The notes: generated from the letters alone by a model not told the origin. Shown: positions 44,801 through 51,267, counted from the stretch's first letter. The stretch: 64,000 nucleotides of DNA from Streptomyces sp. R41 (GCF_041053055.1 NZ_CP163443.1:1240001-1304000); one strand, 5' to 3'. A program made the numbers and translations.

Positions 44801-47800
44801 GCGGCGACGGAGACCCGGCCGTCGAATTCGGCGAGGCGTGCCTCGACCTCGGTGTGCGGCAGGGCGACGACCGCCATGGTGCCGGAGCCGGACAGCTCGG
44901 TCAGGGCCTGGCTGCGCAGGGCGACGACCGCCGCCGCGTCGTTGAGGCTGAGCGCCCCGGCGACACAGGCCGCGGCCACCTCGCCCTGGCTGTGCCCGAT
45001 CACTGCGTCCGGGCGTACGCCCCGAGCCCGCCACACGGCGGCCAGGGACACCATCACGGCGAAGAGGACCGGCTGGACGACGTCCACGCGGTCCAGGGGC
45101 GGGGCGCCCGCGTCACCGCGCAGGACGGCCGCCACCGACCAGGTGGTGAACGGGCGCAGGGCGGCGTCGCAGCGGTCCAGTTCGTCCACGAACACCGGGG
45201 AGCCGTCGAGCAGATCCCGGGCCATGCCGGCCCACTGGGAGCCCTGACCGGGGAAGACGAAGGCCAACTTGGCTGCGGGCAGGGCCTGTTGGGGGCCGAC
45301 GGTCAGGTCGGCGTCGGGCTGCCCCTCGGCGAGACCGTGGAGCGCGGTGAGCAATTCGTCGCGGTGGGCGGCCTGGACGACGGCTCGGTGCTCGAAGTGC
45401 GTGCGGTGGTGGGTCAGCGTCGCGGCCGCACCGGACAACGGCAACTGCGGCTGCGCCGCCAGCGCTTCGGCCAGGCGGGCCGCCTGCCCCTGGAGGGCGG
45501 GGAGGGTACGGGCGGAGAGCGGGAAGAGGATCTTTGCGGGCAGTTCGACGGTAGGCTCTTCGAGGGGCGACGGTTCGGAGAGCTCCGGCTCGATCGTCTG
45601 CTCGTCGGCTCGGCTCGGCTCGGCGGGCTGTCCCGAGCGCCTCCCCTCGGCCGAATCGTCTTCGGCGGGCCTCGGCTCGGCAACCTGCCCTTTGACCCGG
45701 CTCCGCTCCGCGGGCAGCTGTTCCGAGCGGTTCCCCGCGGCCATCTGCTCTTCGACGTGCCTCGGCTCGGCAACCTGCGCCTCAGCCTGGCTCGGCTCGA
45801 CGAGCAGCGGATCGGAGTGCTCCGCCTCGGCCGAATGGTCTTCGGCGGGCTTCGACTCGGAGGCCTGCCCTTTGACCCGGCTCCGCTCGGCGGGCAACTG
45901 TTCCGAGCACTTCCCCCCTGCCGCCTGCTCTTCGACGTGCCTCGGCTCGGGTACCTGCGCCTCGGCCTGGCTCGGCTCGGCGGACAGCTGTTCGGAGTGC
46001 TTCGCCTCGGCCGACTGCTCTTCGACGTGCCTCGGCGCGGCAACTTGGCTCGGCTCGACGGGCAGTGGATCGAAGTGCTCCGCCTCAGCCGAATGGTCTT
46101 CGGCGGGCTTCGACTCGGCCAACTGCTCCCCGACAGGCCTCGACTCGGCCAACTGCTCCTCGACGGACGGCCGTTCGGCGGCCTTCGGCCGTCGAGTCTG
46201 CTCTTCGGCAGGCCTCGGCTCGACGGGCAGCTGTTCGCCTGGATCAGGCTCAGCAGTCCGCTCTTCGACTCGCCTCGGCGGGGCGGCCGGCGCTTCGACC
46301 CGCCTCGGCCCGGCAGGCGGCTGCCCAGCGGTCAACCGCTGGGCGGGCCGTCGCTCGGCTGCCGGCCGTGCCAGGTCCTCCGGCGCCTCCTCCAGCACCA
46401 CGTGCGCGTTCGTCCCGCTGATCCCGAACGCGCTCACCCCGGCCCGCCGCACCCGGTCGCCGCCTCGCGGCCACACCTGGGCGCTGCTGTGCACGCGGAG
46501 GCCGCTGTCCGGCCAGTCGACGTGCTCGGTCGGGTTCTCGGCGTGCAGCGAGGCCGGGAGCAGTTCGTGGCCGAATGCCAGCACCGTCTTGATGACGCCC
46601 CCGATGCCCGCCGCGGCCTGTGTGTGCCCGATGTTGGACTTCAGCGAGCCGACGCCGAGCGGCCGGCCGGCCGGACGGCCCGGTCCGAAGACGGCGGCCA
46701 GCGCCCGCCCCTCGATGGGGTCGCCCAGCCGTGTGCCCGTGCCGTGCGCCTCGACGTAGTCCAGGTCGTCCGGCCGGAGCCCGGCGGCGTCGAGCGCGGC
46801 GCGCAACACCCGCTCCTGGGCGGGGCCGTTGGGGGCGCTGAGGCCCTGACTGCGCCCGTCCTGGTTGATCGCGGACCCCTTGACGACCGCGAGGACCCGG
46901 TCGCCGTCCCGGCGCGCGTCCGCGAGCCGTTTGAGCAGCACCAGGCCGCAGCCCTCGGCCCACACCACGCCGTCCGCGTCGGTCGAGAACGGGCTGCACC
47001 GTCCGGACGGCGAGAGCCCGCGCAGTCGGCTGAACTCGACGTGCCCGCGCGGCGTCACAAGGAGCGTCGCGCCGCCCGCCAGCGCGAGGTCGCACTCGCC
47101 GCTGGCCAGCGCCCGCGCCGCCAGGTGCAGGGCGACGAGGGAGGAGGAGCAGGCGGTGTCGACGGTCACCGCCGGGCCCTGGAGGCCGAGGGTGTAGGCG
47201 ATGCGCCCCGAGGCCACACTGGACGCCGAGCCCGTGCCGACGTGCCCGTCGAGCTGCCCCAGTCCGGCCGAGGCCAGGTACCCGCTGTCGTACAGGCCGA
47301 GGTAGACGCCCGTGGAGCTGCCGTTCAGCGTCTGAGGGACGATCCCGGCGCGCTCGATCGTCTCCCAGGTGGTCTGCAGCAGGAGCCGCTGCTGCGGGTC
47401 CATGGCCGCGGCCTCGCGCGGCGAGATCCCGAAGAAGGGCGCGTCGAAGCGGTCGATGTCGGAGAGGAACCCGCCGCGCAGGGTGTACGCCTTGCCGGTG
47501 GCCTCCGGGTCGGGGTCGTAGAGCCCCTGGGTGTCCCAACGGCCCGCGGGCACCTCGGTGATGGCGTCCTCGCCCGCGACCAGCAGCCTCCACAGCGCCT
47601 CGGGGTCGTCGGCGCCGCCGGGGAAGCGACAGGCCAGGGAGATGATCGCGATGTCGTCATCGGCCCGCGCGGCCGTGCTCGCCGACGTCGCGTCCGCCGC
47701 CGTCGCGACGGCAAGCCCGTCGTCGAGAACCGCCTCGGCGAGCGCCGCGATCGTGGGGTGGTTGAAGACGAGGGACGGCTCCAGGGACCGTCCGATCAGC

Positions 47801-47994
47801 GTGGACAGCTCCGCGGCCACTGTCACCAACTGACGTGATCCCAGGCCGAATTCGGCGATCGGACGCTCGGGGTCGAGGGTCAGCGGGTCGAGCCCGGCCT
47901 CCTCGGCGACGGCCGACACAAGCCAGGCCCGCACACCCTCGGAGTTCGTGACGGACGTCTTGGGGGTCTGCTTCGGGGAGTCGTTCGCAGGCAT
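32845..47994 (-). CDS. Bimodular type I polyketide synthase with terminal C-FkbH
   Basis: Encodes 5049 residues. Domain order with marker residues: loading carrier (Ser53); KS1 (Cys282, His417); repeat-rich linker (about 541-820); AT1 (Ser1002 in GHSQGE; YASH near 1101, methylmalonyl type); DH1 (His1305, Asp1471); truncated ER-like region (about 1745-1915); KR1 (GGLGAVG, Tyr2069); ACP (Ser2232); KS2 (Cys2468); AT2 (Ser2914; FASH near 3015, specificity unclear); DH2 (His3214, Asp3378, full HxxxGxxxxP); KR2 (Tyr3833, LDD motif); ACP (Ser3993); condensation domain (HHAVSD, His4188); FkbH-like HAD (DGDET, Asp4715/4717) with a C-terminal GNAT-like part. FkbH domains load glyceryl units from 1,3-bisphosphoglycerate onto carriers. 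The chain is presumably started by the adjacent fatty acyl-AMP ligase and passed to the following carrier-reductase. Confidence 0.93.
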   Translation of the reverse strand: MPANDSPKQTPKTSVTNSEGVRAWLVSAVAEEAGLDPLTLDPERPIAEFGLGSRQLVTVAAELSTLIGRSLEPSLVFNHPTIAALAEAVLDDGLAVATAADATSASTAARADDDIAIISLACRFPGGADDPEALWRLLVAGEDAITEVPAGRWDTQGLYDPDPEATGKAYTLRGGFLSDIDRFDAPFFGISPREAAAMDPQQRLLLQTTWETIERAGIVPQTLNGSSTGVYLGLYDSGYLASAGLGQLDGHVGTGSASSVASGRIAYTLGLQGPAVTVDTACSSSLVALHLAARALASGECDLALAGGATLLVTPRGHVEFSRLRGLSPSGRCSPFSTDADGVVWAEGCGLVLLKRLADARRDGDRVLAVVKGSAINQDGRSQGLSAPNGPAQERVLRAALDAAGLRPDDLDYVEAHGTGTRLGDPIEGRALAAVFGPGRPAGRPLGVGSLKSNIGHTQAAAGIGGVIKTVLAFGHELLPASLHAENPTEHVDWPDSGLRVHSSAQVWPRGGDRVRRAGVSAFGISGTNAHVVLEEAPEDLARPAAERRPAQRLTAGQPPAGPRRVEAPAAPPRRVEERTAEPDPGEQLPVEPRPAEEQTRRPKAAERPSVEEQLAESRPVGEQLAESKPAEDHSAEAEHFDPLPVEPSQVAAPRHVEEQSAEAKHSEQLSAEPSQAEAQVPEPRHVEEQAAGGKCSEQLPAERSRVKGQASESKPAEDHSAEAEHSDPLLVEPSQAEAQVAEPRHVEEQMAAGNRSEQLPAERSRVKGQVAEPRPAEDDSAEGRRSGQPAEPSRADEQTIEPELSEPSPLEEPTVELPAKILFPLSARTLPALQGQAARLAEALAAQPQLPLSGAAATLTHHRTHFEHRAVVQAAHRDELLTALHGLAEGQPDADLTVGPQQALPAAKLAFVFPGQGSQWAGMARDLLDGSPVFVDELDRCDAALRPFTTWSVAAVLRGDAGAPPLDRVDVVQPVLFAVMVSLAAVWRARGVRPDAVIGHSQGEVAAACVAGALSLNDAAAVVALRSQALTELSGSGTMAVVALPHTEVEARLAEFDGRVSVAAVNSGRSTVIAGEVEPLEALLADFDRAQVFARRLDVDYASHSAQVEPVRATILDELDGVITYPTSVAWYSTVTGEPVTEELEADYWYTNLREPVRFGPTVERMAADGYRHFVELGPHPSLLTALRTVAEDAGHDDLVAVGSLRRDEDGPVCLDRAAAELHVHGRHIDWRRVVADAEPADLPTYAWDPQRYWIEPESAAGAPGLFDRAAHPLLGIQLQSADETRWTFRNEWSTATADWLPDHTVFGRTVVSGTTLMELCRAALAVARPDDPGDVTDLFLLAPLTLPESGTAEVSVEVSTAGPVPEITVHSRPRGQEAMGWTLHATASAAEPAPVTAGQPPVWPQAAEPAWSEETYERLTGLGLGYGPAFQGVRSAVATGDGELLARLSLPSVVRDAADPYPVHPALLDAALHVTAAFDASEGRVLLPVAVGRCVLPLGGASELTARVRRSGGSGTDLTLDVTLWDADGLPAGRLEGVRLRAVDPADLNGGSESGRHLYEVVWTAAPEEPTGTPGTDWAVVGDRSDPEVVAALRGLEASGIEVRETGADVLVRFWPRPGTDAEPAVAAQELAATALAELQALIALPEGEAPTRTVWVTRGAVAAGDGDTVPGLAQSVLWGLARSARTEHPDLGLTLLDLDGADPVGVALPATAAHTDEPELAFRAGALLVPRLVRARAPETLRIPAGDHYELAGLPADPTLRAVASQASLAPGQVRIQVHAFAVHPNSARLPGDETLCAGVLTEVGADVEEFAPGLRVVALADSAPGSEAVADARLVAVLPDDLPFTGAAVLPLALTETVDREQLGAALREAVTARQPRPAHTRVLPVTAAREAIRRGIASGGPVVLDLVGRPTLVPADGTVLISGGLGAVGRHIARLLAEHGVPRLLLTSRQGPDDPRAAEVTVELTALGAEVEVAACDIADAAAVADVLGRIGDELPLRGVVHCAGILADGVVAELTPERLAQVLRPKVDGAAHLHRLTADAPLDLFLLVSSAAGVVGNAGQSNYAAANVFLDQLAHHRRSLGLPGVSVSFGAWAGEGLAAEHADLERMARLGHRALTPDQGRDLVELSLRRGAPHLVAWALDLPRLRDNSTTVGGTSASLWRSLLPAPRTGRDGGDGLADRLARLPEAERAERVLALVREEASRALCLRSAESVRPDQPLRELGMDSVTAVDLRNRIGTRIGAKLPATLLFDHPTPARLAEYLLTTALATGSRTTRRTAPDTQPARTTASASDEPVALVAMACRLPGGVSDPDGLWRLVAEGRDAVGPFPAGRWDVESLYDPDPEALGKSYAREGGFLEDLESFDAGFFGITPKEAAAMDPQQRLLLETAWEALERAGIVPAALAGSTTGVYVGMFGSDYLSGSRLDQLDGYVGTGSALSVASGRLAYVLGLGGPALTVDTACSSSLVALHLAAQALRSGECDLALAGGVTLMVTPQTFVEFSRLRGLSPTGRCRSFSDGADGAIWAEGAGMVVLKRLSDARRDGDEVLAVLRGTAVNQDGRSQGLSAPNGPAQEQVIRRALELSGLGPADIDYVEAHGTGTTLGDPIEANALSEVFGDSRPPGRPLYLGSLKSNIGHAQAASGVLGLMKVVQSLRQETLPRTLHADTPSRHVDWDGSGLQLLQEAVDWPSSQERVRRAGVSAFGISGTNAHLIVEEAPPVEAEPTGELPPGKRLFVLSGRSESAVRGQAARLAEHLRDDTVALPDIAHTLARHRSHFERRATIVAGDANELRTVLDALATGRKPLAPPREEQTGKVAFVFAGHGGQWPGMGLESMADSEAFRDELARVDEAVRRHVGWSVLNVLRAPEEFSPLDRTEYLQPVLFAVNAALAAAWRALGVTPDAVVGHSLGEIAAAYSVGALTLDEAVTVVSGRAQAVVPLVGHGGMQAVELPRAEVEKLLAPYADRLFVAAVNSQNSTAVSGETDALAELRQHLEERAIPVRRLSTAFASHTPLMDPLREELLDRFSGVRGTRTPTPLYSAVLAEPVPGDRLDAEYWFANLRQPVRFADAIRRMLDDGYRYFVELSPHPSLIPSIEAVAAEAGIDAVGVGSLRRQQDGRDVLLRRLGELYEAGHTPDWPVVFREGRRIDLPTYAFARERHWLAPAPAAASGASPLLGTHIEASDEPERHIFQSDIDLRDSRFGYLTDHRVTGEVWLPGAAFLGMALEGASALHGGGEVRLADVRFIQPLRLDTDRPVRLQLVLRPAEDGFRDFTIASAAAGERGTRWERHAVGQVAVGAMEPVADARFAALREHCTQEVDLSGVYGRLATLGIDYGPAFRGLEAGRRADSAALGRLADKPAAGHLLHPAVLDAAFHVAALPGNAPEGRAFVPAGVGRLRFTGLRTTPTWVTCALRSVDGDTATLDLRLWDENEQLVLEAEEFELAALSPLDGALFETSWQPRPDAHERPAEGSWLILADETGVAAELAERLGSSVPHVIARRGQEFGLEAPGRYILDPTDPQHLARLFDEAFTDGPPERVVQLSSLDAPEIGDARTAEEAARLCCLSTLHLVRTLADRPQGRAPRLFVVARGSQAAGDSTQVTHPQQALAWGFGLAVAQEYPELSTTLIDLPGTDGTDALWTQLRHADDERLVALRESGRLVPRLARTRPDDGGHAEVTPDGVHLITGGLGGLGRVVAERLVRGGARRLALMSRGTPDADTAGWIKGLQERGVTVHLARADVADRDGLSAALEAVRREAGPIAAVVHAAGVLDDATVANLTDERVLRVLAPKVLGTALLTELIPEAGNLVLFASAAGLLGSAGQSPYSAANAFLDAWAHHLARTDRRALSLDWGTWEGVGMVTESGARAAEAGRSGLVAFSPQDGGELFDRVLATSRRQLAPIALDWEMLALDPDAARTRPILGDLVTVPVGTADSDGLVKKVFAATTNQDRAEWLEAYVRARVGEVSGGVVDVFATSALKELGLDSLMLVRLRNAFARELGVELPAAAVFSASDVRSLARTLGEALPERNTAAHEEDPQAEAAVEVPESELRPATRDVVRLLRSAQPGMPDAAHGVGLAVRLATPTTRETLTDIVTRLAGRHAALRTAVVNSAEGGRQLRVVRDVAQPVLSWTTAEGELDAVDGLRRLLEPPFDLANPSLWRFELLDGGVRGQVLVFGAHHAVSDLQSLLLVAGEIDAELSGTSLGDAVTNRDIHLLIEAQQSGDAPGAGAAEWREAFHGSARLDLTLARPRPAARSYRAGSVTVAIPDGLMERVSAAASGLAITPAAFCLGTLTVLLARKRERERFVLAVPVDTRIHADAYDAVGFFGVPVPFPAEARPGERIEEVLRRTDRRLDRVLAKGAMFSDVLSTLAQQGLYRANAPLVEVYFNYVRSSAGRLTNLEVLPAGTGYTDLDLMITMTPDAGRVRLDHNLDILDAATSTGLGEEFVRLLAEAVEVPAAQVRTAVEDPMAAVRTVVEDPMAAVGTTLEVAPVVAETRAMAGATAAEEPAASPRPSLALAATFALGDLPLLCQAAANEGTRDGGPTVAEAPYHQVLAGLRDPSGVFADPTTAVGVVLLRAVDLERFGPVDDALLAELRTEYPAALRALSERTRKPLIVGFLPSVREEERLARWEREMAAELAELPGIAVLRPDDWTRHHAVEEPFDERTERLAHLPFTPRFQAAVALRLAEVVRAVRRPAPKVIAVDGDETLWGGVAGEIGTEAVDLAGPRALLARRLLQWRAAGALLALVSNNDEDTVRAVLERPDSLLKAEHFSVLSATWGPKSGRLAETARTLNLGLDSFLFLDDNPVEIGGVRSALPQVLSVTCPPAPELEDFLGRLWPLVPAAATAEDALRAEFYEQERERDAVREQAGFEEFLAQLELEVDIRALSEADVQRADQLVRRTNQFTLRARSADGGDLARWRENGEVWTVAARDRFGDYGQIGLLAVRPDGDQLDVLAWLMSCRALGRGVEERLLQWLAVRADELGCAKVRLTAERTPRNVPARRLLAALGGGDQDDERLESVATPEHLRAFRSWQRR
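34522..34587 (-). repeat. 33-bp in-frame tandem duplication
   Basis: Two copies of a 33-bp unit (11 codons, ending E-D-P-M-A-A-V) lie back to back in the linker between the condensation and FkbH domains of the megasynthase, differing by one base. It is a recent, length-neutral expansion of a flexible linker. Confidence 0.75.
45540..46370 (-). repeat. Repeat-rich insert between KS1 and AT1
   Basis: About 275 codons between the KS1 and AT1 folds consist of Glu/Pro/Ala/Ser/Gln-rich repeats: PRHVEEQ occurs three times, SEQLPAERSRVKGQ twice and AEDHSAEAEH twice. At the DNA level TTTGACCCGGCTCCGCTC recurs at 45691 and 45871 (180 bp apart), and TTCGGCGGGCTTCGACTCGG at 45841 and 46099. The usual KS-AT linker is a folded domain of about 100 residues, so this is a large, probably disordered, expansion. 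Confidence 0.85.
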
Positions 47995-48193
47995 CTGGAA
48001 AAGGTGTCCTCATGAACTCGGGCTCAGGCGATTTCCGTACGAGCGGGACGGCTGGAATGCCCGGTGGGCGTACGGCTGAAGTGGCCGGCGCACGACGGAT
48101 TCGGGCAGCGCGCGACCAGGGGTGGCCGGTGTGCGACCGGTACGACCGTGATGCCGCCGCCGACGCGGACATGCCCGTCGGCGGCGGGTGACG

Positions 48194-49918
48194 TCATCTC
48201 GTGGCGGGCTCGCCGACCACCGAGAGGGTGCCGTCGAGGTACGCCGCCCGGGAGGCACGGCGCTGGATCTTGCCGCTGGACGTCTTGGGGATGGTGCCGG
48301 GGTGGACCAGCACGACGTCGCGCAGCGACAGGCCGTGGGCCTCGCCGATCGCGCTGCGGATCAGGTCGGTGATCTTCTCGGTCTCGCCCGCCGCCTCCGG
48401 GGCCGTCTCGGCGACGACGACGGGCTGCTCGCCGAAGACTCCGCCGTCCACGGAGAAAGCCGCGGTGCAGCCGGGCCGCAGCGCCCAGTGGCACATCTCG
48501 GCGGACAGCTCCAGGTCCTGCGGGTAGTGGTTGCGCCCGTCGATGACCATCAGGTCCTTGAGGCGGCCGGTGACGAACAGTTCGCCGTCGCGCAGGAACC
48601 CGAGGTCGCCGGTCCGCAGGAAACGACCCTCGCGGTCCTTGAGGGTGGCCCGGAAGGTCTCGCGGGTGGCGAGGGCGTTGCGCCAGTAGCCCTTGGCGAC
48701 GCTCGCGCCGCCGACCCAGATCTCGCCGACCTCGCCCTCGGGCAGCTCCTCCTGCCGCTCGGGGTCGGCGATCACCACGGTCGCGCCGGGACCGGGCCGC
48801 CCTGAGCTGACCGCCGCCGCGTCCGCCGCGCCGGCGTGCGGCCCGGTCTCGGCGGCCTCGATCAGGGTGGGCGGGGCCTGCACCGAGCTGCCGGTGACCA
48901 TCAGGGTGGCCTCGGCCAGGCCGTAGCAGGGGTACAGGGCCTCGCGGCGGAAGCCGACCGCTCCGAAGGCTTCGGTGAATCGCCGAAGGGTGGCGGCCCG
49001 CACCGGTTCGGCGCCGTTGAAGGCGACCTTCCACCGGCTGAGGTCGAGTCCATCGAGGAGGTCGGGCGTGGCGTGCTTCAGGCACAGCTCGTACGCGAAG
49101 TTGGGGCCGCCGCTGGTGTGCGGGCGGTAGCGGCTGAGGGCGGTCAGCCAGCGCTGGGGCTGCTGCAGGAAGTGCAGCGGTGAGAAGAGCGTGGCGGTCA
49201 CGCCGAGGTAGACCGTGTTCAGGACCGGGCCTATGAGACCCATGTCGTGGTACACGGGCAGCCAGCTGACGAACAGTTCGTGGTCGTACTCCGCGATCGT
49301 GTCCGGGGTGTGGCCCATCCGCTCCGTGATGACCCGCTCGTTGTCCAGCAGGTTCCCGTGGGTCACCATCACGCCGCGCGGGGCGGAGGTGGACCCGGAG
49401 GTGTACTGGAGGAAGGCGACCGAGTCGGCGGTGAGGTCGGGTTCGCGCCAGGAGTCGGCCGCCTGGTCGGGGATGTCCTCGGTGGCGACGCAGGTGATGC
49501 CGTCCAGTTCGGGCAGGTGTTCCGCCATGGCTCCGAGGGTGGCGATCACCTCGCGGCCGCCCAGGATCACCTTGACGTCCGCGTCGGCTATCAGGCGCTT
49601 CATGCGGATCAGGGCGCGGTGGTTCTGCGAGCGCCCCTGCGGGGGCACGCCCGGCACGGCGACGACTCCGGCCGACAGGCAGCCCAGGTAGCCGCAGATG
49701 AACTCGAGGCCGGGCGGATACAGCAGCATCGCACGGGAACCGGCCAGGCCGCGCTCCTGCAGCCAGGCGGCGACGGCTCGGGACCGGCCGGCCAGACGCC
49801 CGTAGGAGATGTCCTGGATCTCTCCGTCACAGTCACCTGTGACGAGATAGCGGTAGGCGGTCCGGTCGGGCTGTTGCGAGGCATGCGCGGTCAGCAATTC
49901 GACCAGGGAACGAGCCAT
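48194..49918 (-). CDS. Fatty acyl-AMP ligase (FAAL)
   Basis: Encodes 574 residues of the adenylate-forming superfamily: P-loop YTSGSTSAPRGVM, SWLPVYHDMGLIG, NGAEPVR, YGLAEATLMVTG, RTGDLGFL and the C-terminal Lys in PKTSSGKIQR. The region before RTGDLGFL is spaced like FAALs, which have an insertion that blocks CoA use and which hand fatty acyl-adenylates to carrier proteins of lipid-priming polyketide synthases and peptide synthetases. It is the first gene of the cluster, 199 bp upstream of the megasynthase, whose N-terminal carrier (Ser53) is the obvious acceptor. The gap between the two is long for a coupled pair, so an internal promoter is possible. Confidence 0.9.
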   Translation of the reverse strand: MARSLVELLTAHASQQPDRTAYRYLVTGDCDGEIQDISYGRLAGRSRAVAAWLQERGLAGSRAMLLYPPGLEFICGYLGCLSAGVVAVPGVPPQGRSQNHRALIRMKRLIADADVKVILGGREVIATLGAMAEHLPELDGITCVATEDIPDQAADSWREPDLTADSVAFLQYTSGSTSAPRGVMVTHGNLLDNERVITERMGHTPDTIAEYDHELFVSWLPVYHDMGLIGPVLNTVYLGVTATLFSPLHFLQQPQRWLTALSRYRPHTSGGPNFAYELCLKHATPDLLDGLDLSRWKVAFNGAEPVRAATLRRFTEAFGAVGFRREALYPCYGLAEATLMVTGSSVQAPPTLIEAAETGPHAGAADAAAVSSGRPGPGATVVIADPERQEELPEGEVGEIWVGGASVAKGYWRNALATRETFRATLKDREGRFLRTGDLGFLRDGELFVTGRLKDLMVIDGRNHYPQDLELSAEMCHWALRPGCTAAFSVDGGVFGEQPVVVAETAPEAAGETEKITDLIRSAIGEAHGLSLRDVVLVHPGTIPKTSSGKIQRRASRAAYLDGTLSVVGEPATR

Positions 49919-50500
49919 ATGACGAGTCTCACCTGTTCGGATAAATGAGCGAGGGAAACTGGAGTTCGAAGGCCGCGTAACGCGTACGCGCTGAAGCCGC
50001 GGACACCTGGCCCCCTTGCCAGACCGTCCGTCTCGGCCAACCCGCCCGAAGAGCAGCAGCGATGCGTGCGCCGGCTCCTCGTGACCCCCGTCAGCTTGCT
50101 ACCAACGAGTAGCACGATAGCAAGTCTTATCCGCTACGCAGAGGTAACCCTGGGTATTCAAAGGGGAATTGGACAATCTGACGCCCCGTTATGGAAACGC
50201 GCCAGCGGCCCGCGGATGCCTCGCCACCCATGCGGCCTGCGGAACTGCTTCCGGCACCTGCCGGAAAGGCGGTCACTTCGTCGTATGGCCGTCCGTGCCG
50301 TAGTGGTAGAGCTCACTGATGCGGATGCAGTGCCTTCTTCTCCCCGCCGCCGCCGAGCACCGAACACCTCGCCCACACCCCCTTCGCACAGGCGCTGCGC
50401 GCCTTACCTCAGCTGCCCGGAGGCTCGGAAATAACGCAACCTTTCGGCCAACCCGGTTGTCTCAGCCAATATCAGTCACATAGCTGTCTTGGGGGACACA
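49919..50500. promoter_or_regulatory. Long divergent region upstream of the FAAL/PKS cluster
   Basis: This 582-bp stretch separates the cluster (minus) from the AMIN-like gene (plus). The segment 50095-50175 is clearly AT-richer than its surroundings and contains nested inverted repeats: CTTGCTA (50095-50101) with TAGCAAG (50118-50124), and inside them GCTAC (50098-50102) with GTAGC (50109-50113). That is a good candidate operator, about 180 bp from the FAAL start. GGGTAT at about 50152 could be a -10 box for the plus strand. No other gene in the stretch is convincing. Confidence 0.5.
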
Positions 50501-51082
50501 GTGAGACGAATCAGAAAAACATGGGTGACGCTGGCGCTCATGGGCGCTGCGCTGGGGATGGCGCCGGTACCGGCCGACGCCGCCACGCTCACCACCGCAC
50601 AGACCACTGCCTGCCCCACCGGTTGGGGCAGCCTGGACAAAAAGGCCGCCTCCAGCACGACGGCGCCGCTGACGGACATCAGGACCGGCCGCCACGCCTG
50701 CTACGACCGGATGGTCTTCGACATCCCCGGCGGCGGCAGCGACGGCCTCGGCTACTGGGTCAGGTATGTCGACCACCTCTACCAGGACGGATCGGGTCGC
50801 CTCATACCTGTCGGCGGCGGAGCCGTCCTCGAGGTGCGCGTGGCCGCACCCGGCTACGACCCCGAGACCGGCGCACCCACCTACCCCGCGCGGGCAGGTC
50901 GCCCCCTGCCGGGCGTGGACCTCACCGGATACCGCACCTTCAGGGACACTCGGTTCGCGGGCAGCTTCGAGGGCGAGACGCAGGTCGGACTCGGAGTCCG
51001 CGCCCGACTGCCCTTCCGGGTAGTGCAGTTGACCGACCGTGTAGTGGTGGACGTCGCCCACAACTGGACGGGCGCACGCTGA
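50501..51082 (+). CDS. Secreted AMIN-like domain protein
   Basis: Encodes 193 residues from a GTG at 50501 behind GGGGGACACA. It has a classic signal peptide: basic start VRRIRKTW, hydrophobic core LALMGAALGMAPV and a cleavage site after A-D-A. The mature part (RTGRHACYDRMVFDIPGG, YWVRYV, LEVRVAAPGYDP, FRVVQLTDRVVVDVAH) matches the actinobacterial AMIN-like family, a beta-sandwich related to the peptidoglycan-targeting AMIN domain. It has two Cys residues that could form a disulfide. It is likely exported and cell-wall-associated; the role is unknown. A strong hairpin follows the gene. Confidence 0.8.
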   Translation: MRRIRKTWVTLALMGAALGMAPVPADAATLTTAQTTACPTGWGSLDKKAASSTTAPLTDIRTGRHACYDRMVFDIPGGGSDGLGYWVRYVDHLYQDGSGRLIPVGGGAVLEVRVAAPGYDPETGAPTYPARAGRPLPGVDLTGYRTFRDTRFAGSFEGETQVGLGVRARLPFRVVQLTDRVVVDVAHNWTGAR

Positions 51083-51096
51083 CAGCCGGCGGTTCG

Positions 51097-51137
51097 CCAG
51101 GCGGTACCGCCTCGAGCGGAGAGGCGGTACCGCCTGG
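51097..51137. terminator. Strong 17-bp stem terminator hairpin
   Basis: CCAGGCGGTACCGCCTC (51097-51113) and its exact reverse complement (51121-51137) flank a 7-base loop, 14 bp past the stop of the AMIN-like gene. Each arm also contains the palindrome GGCGGTACCGCC. There is no T-tract. This is a very stable intrinsic terminator candidate. Confidence 0.8.
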
Positions 51138-51267
51138 CAGCGGGCTGCCCGTCGGCCGGAAGGCTTCTTCCAGCATTCACGACACCATCATGTCCAGGCT
51201 GTTGAGCACGTCCGGGATCGAACTAGCGTCTTCTGGTCCGCTCGAACCAACAGAAGTAAGGCTTTCC

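Noticed and set aside
50295..50335. tRNA D-arm-like sequence TAGTGGTAGAGC
   Set aside because: No T-loop, anticodon arm or acceptor stem can be formed around it; it is a chance match in the intergenic region.
50285..50434. 49-codon frame starting ATG with V-V-V-E-L-T-D-A-D
   Set aside because: Only the first 15 codons look coding; the rest is Arg/Pro/Ser-rich and there is no ribosome binding site.
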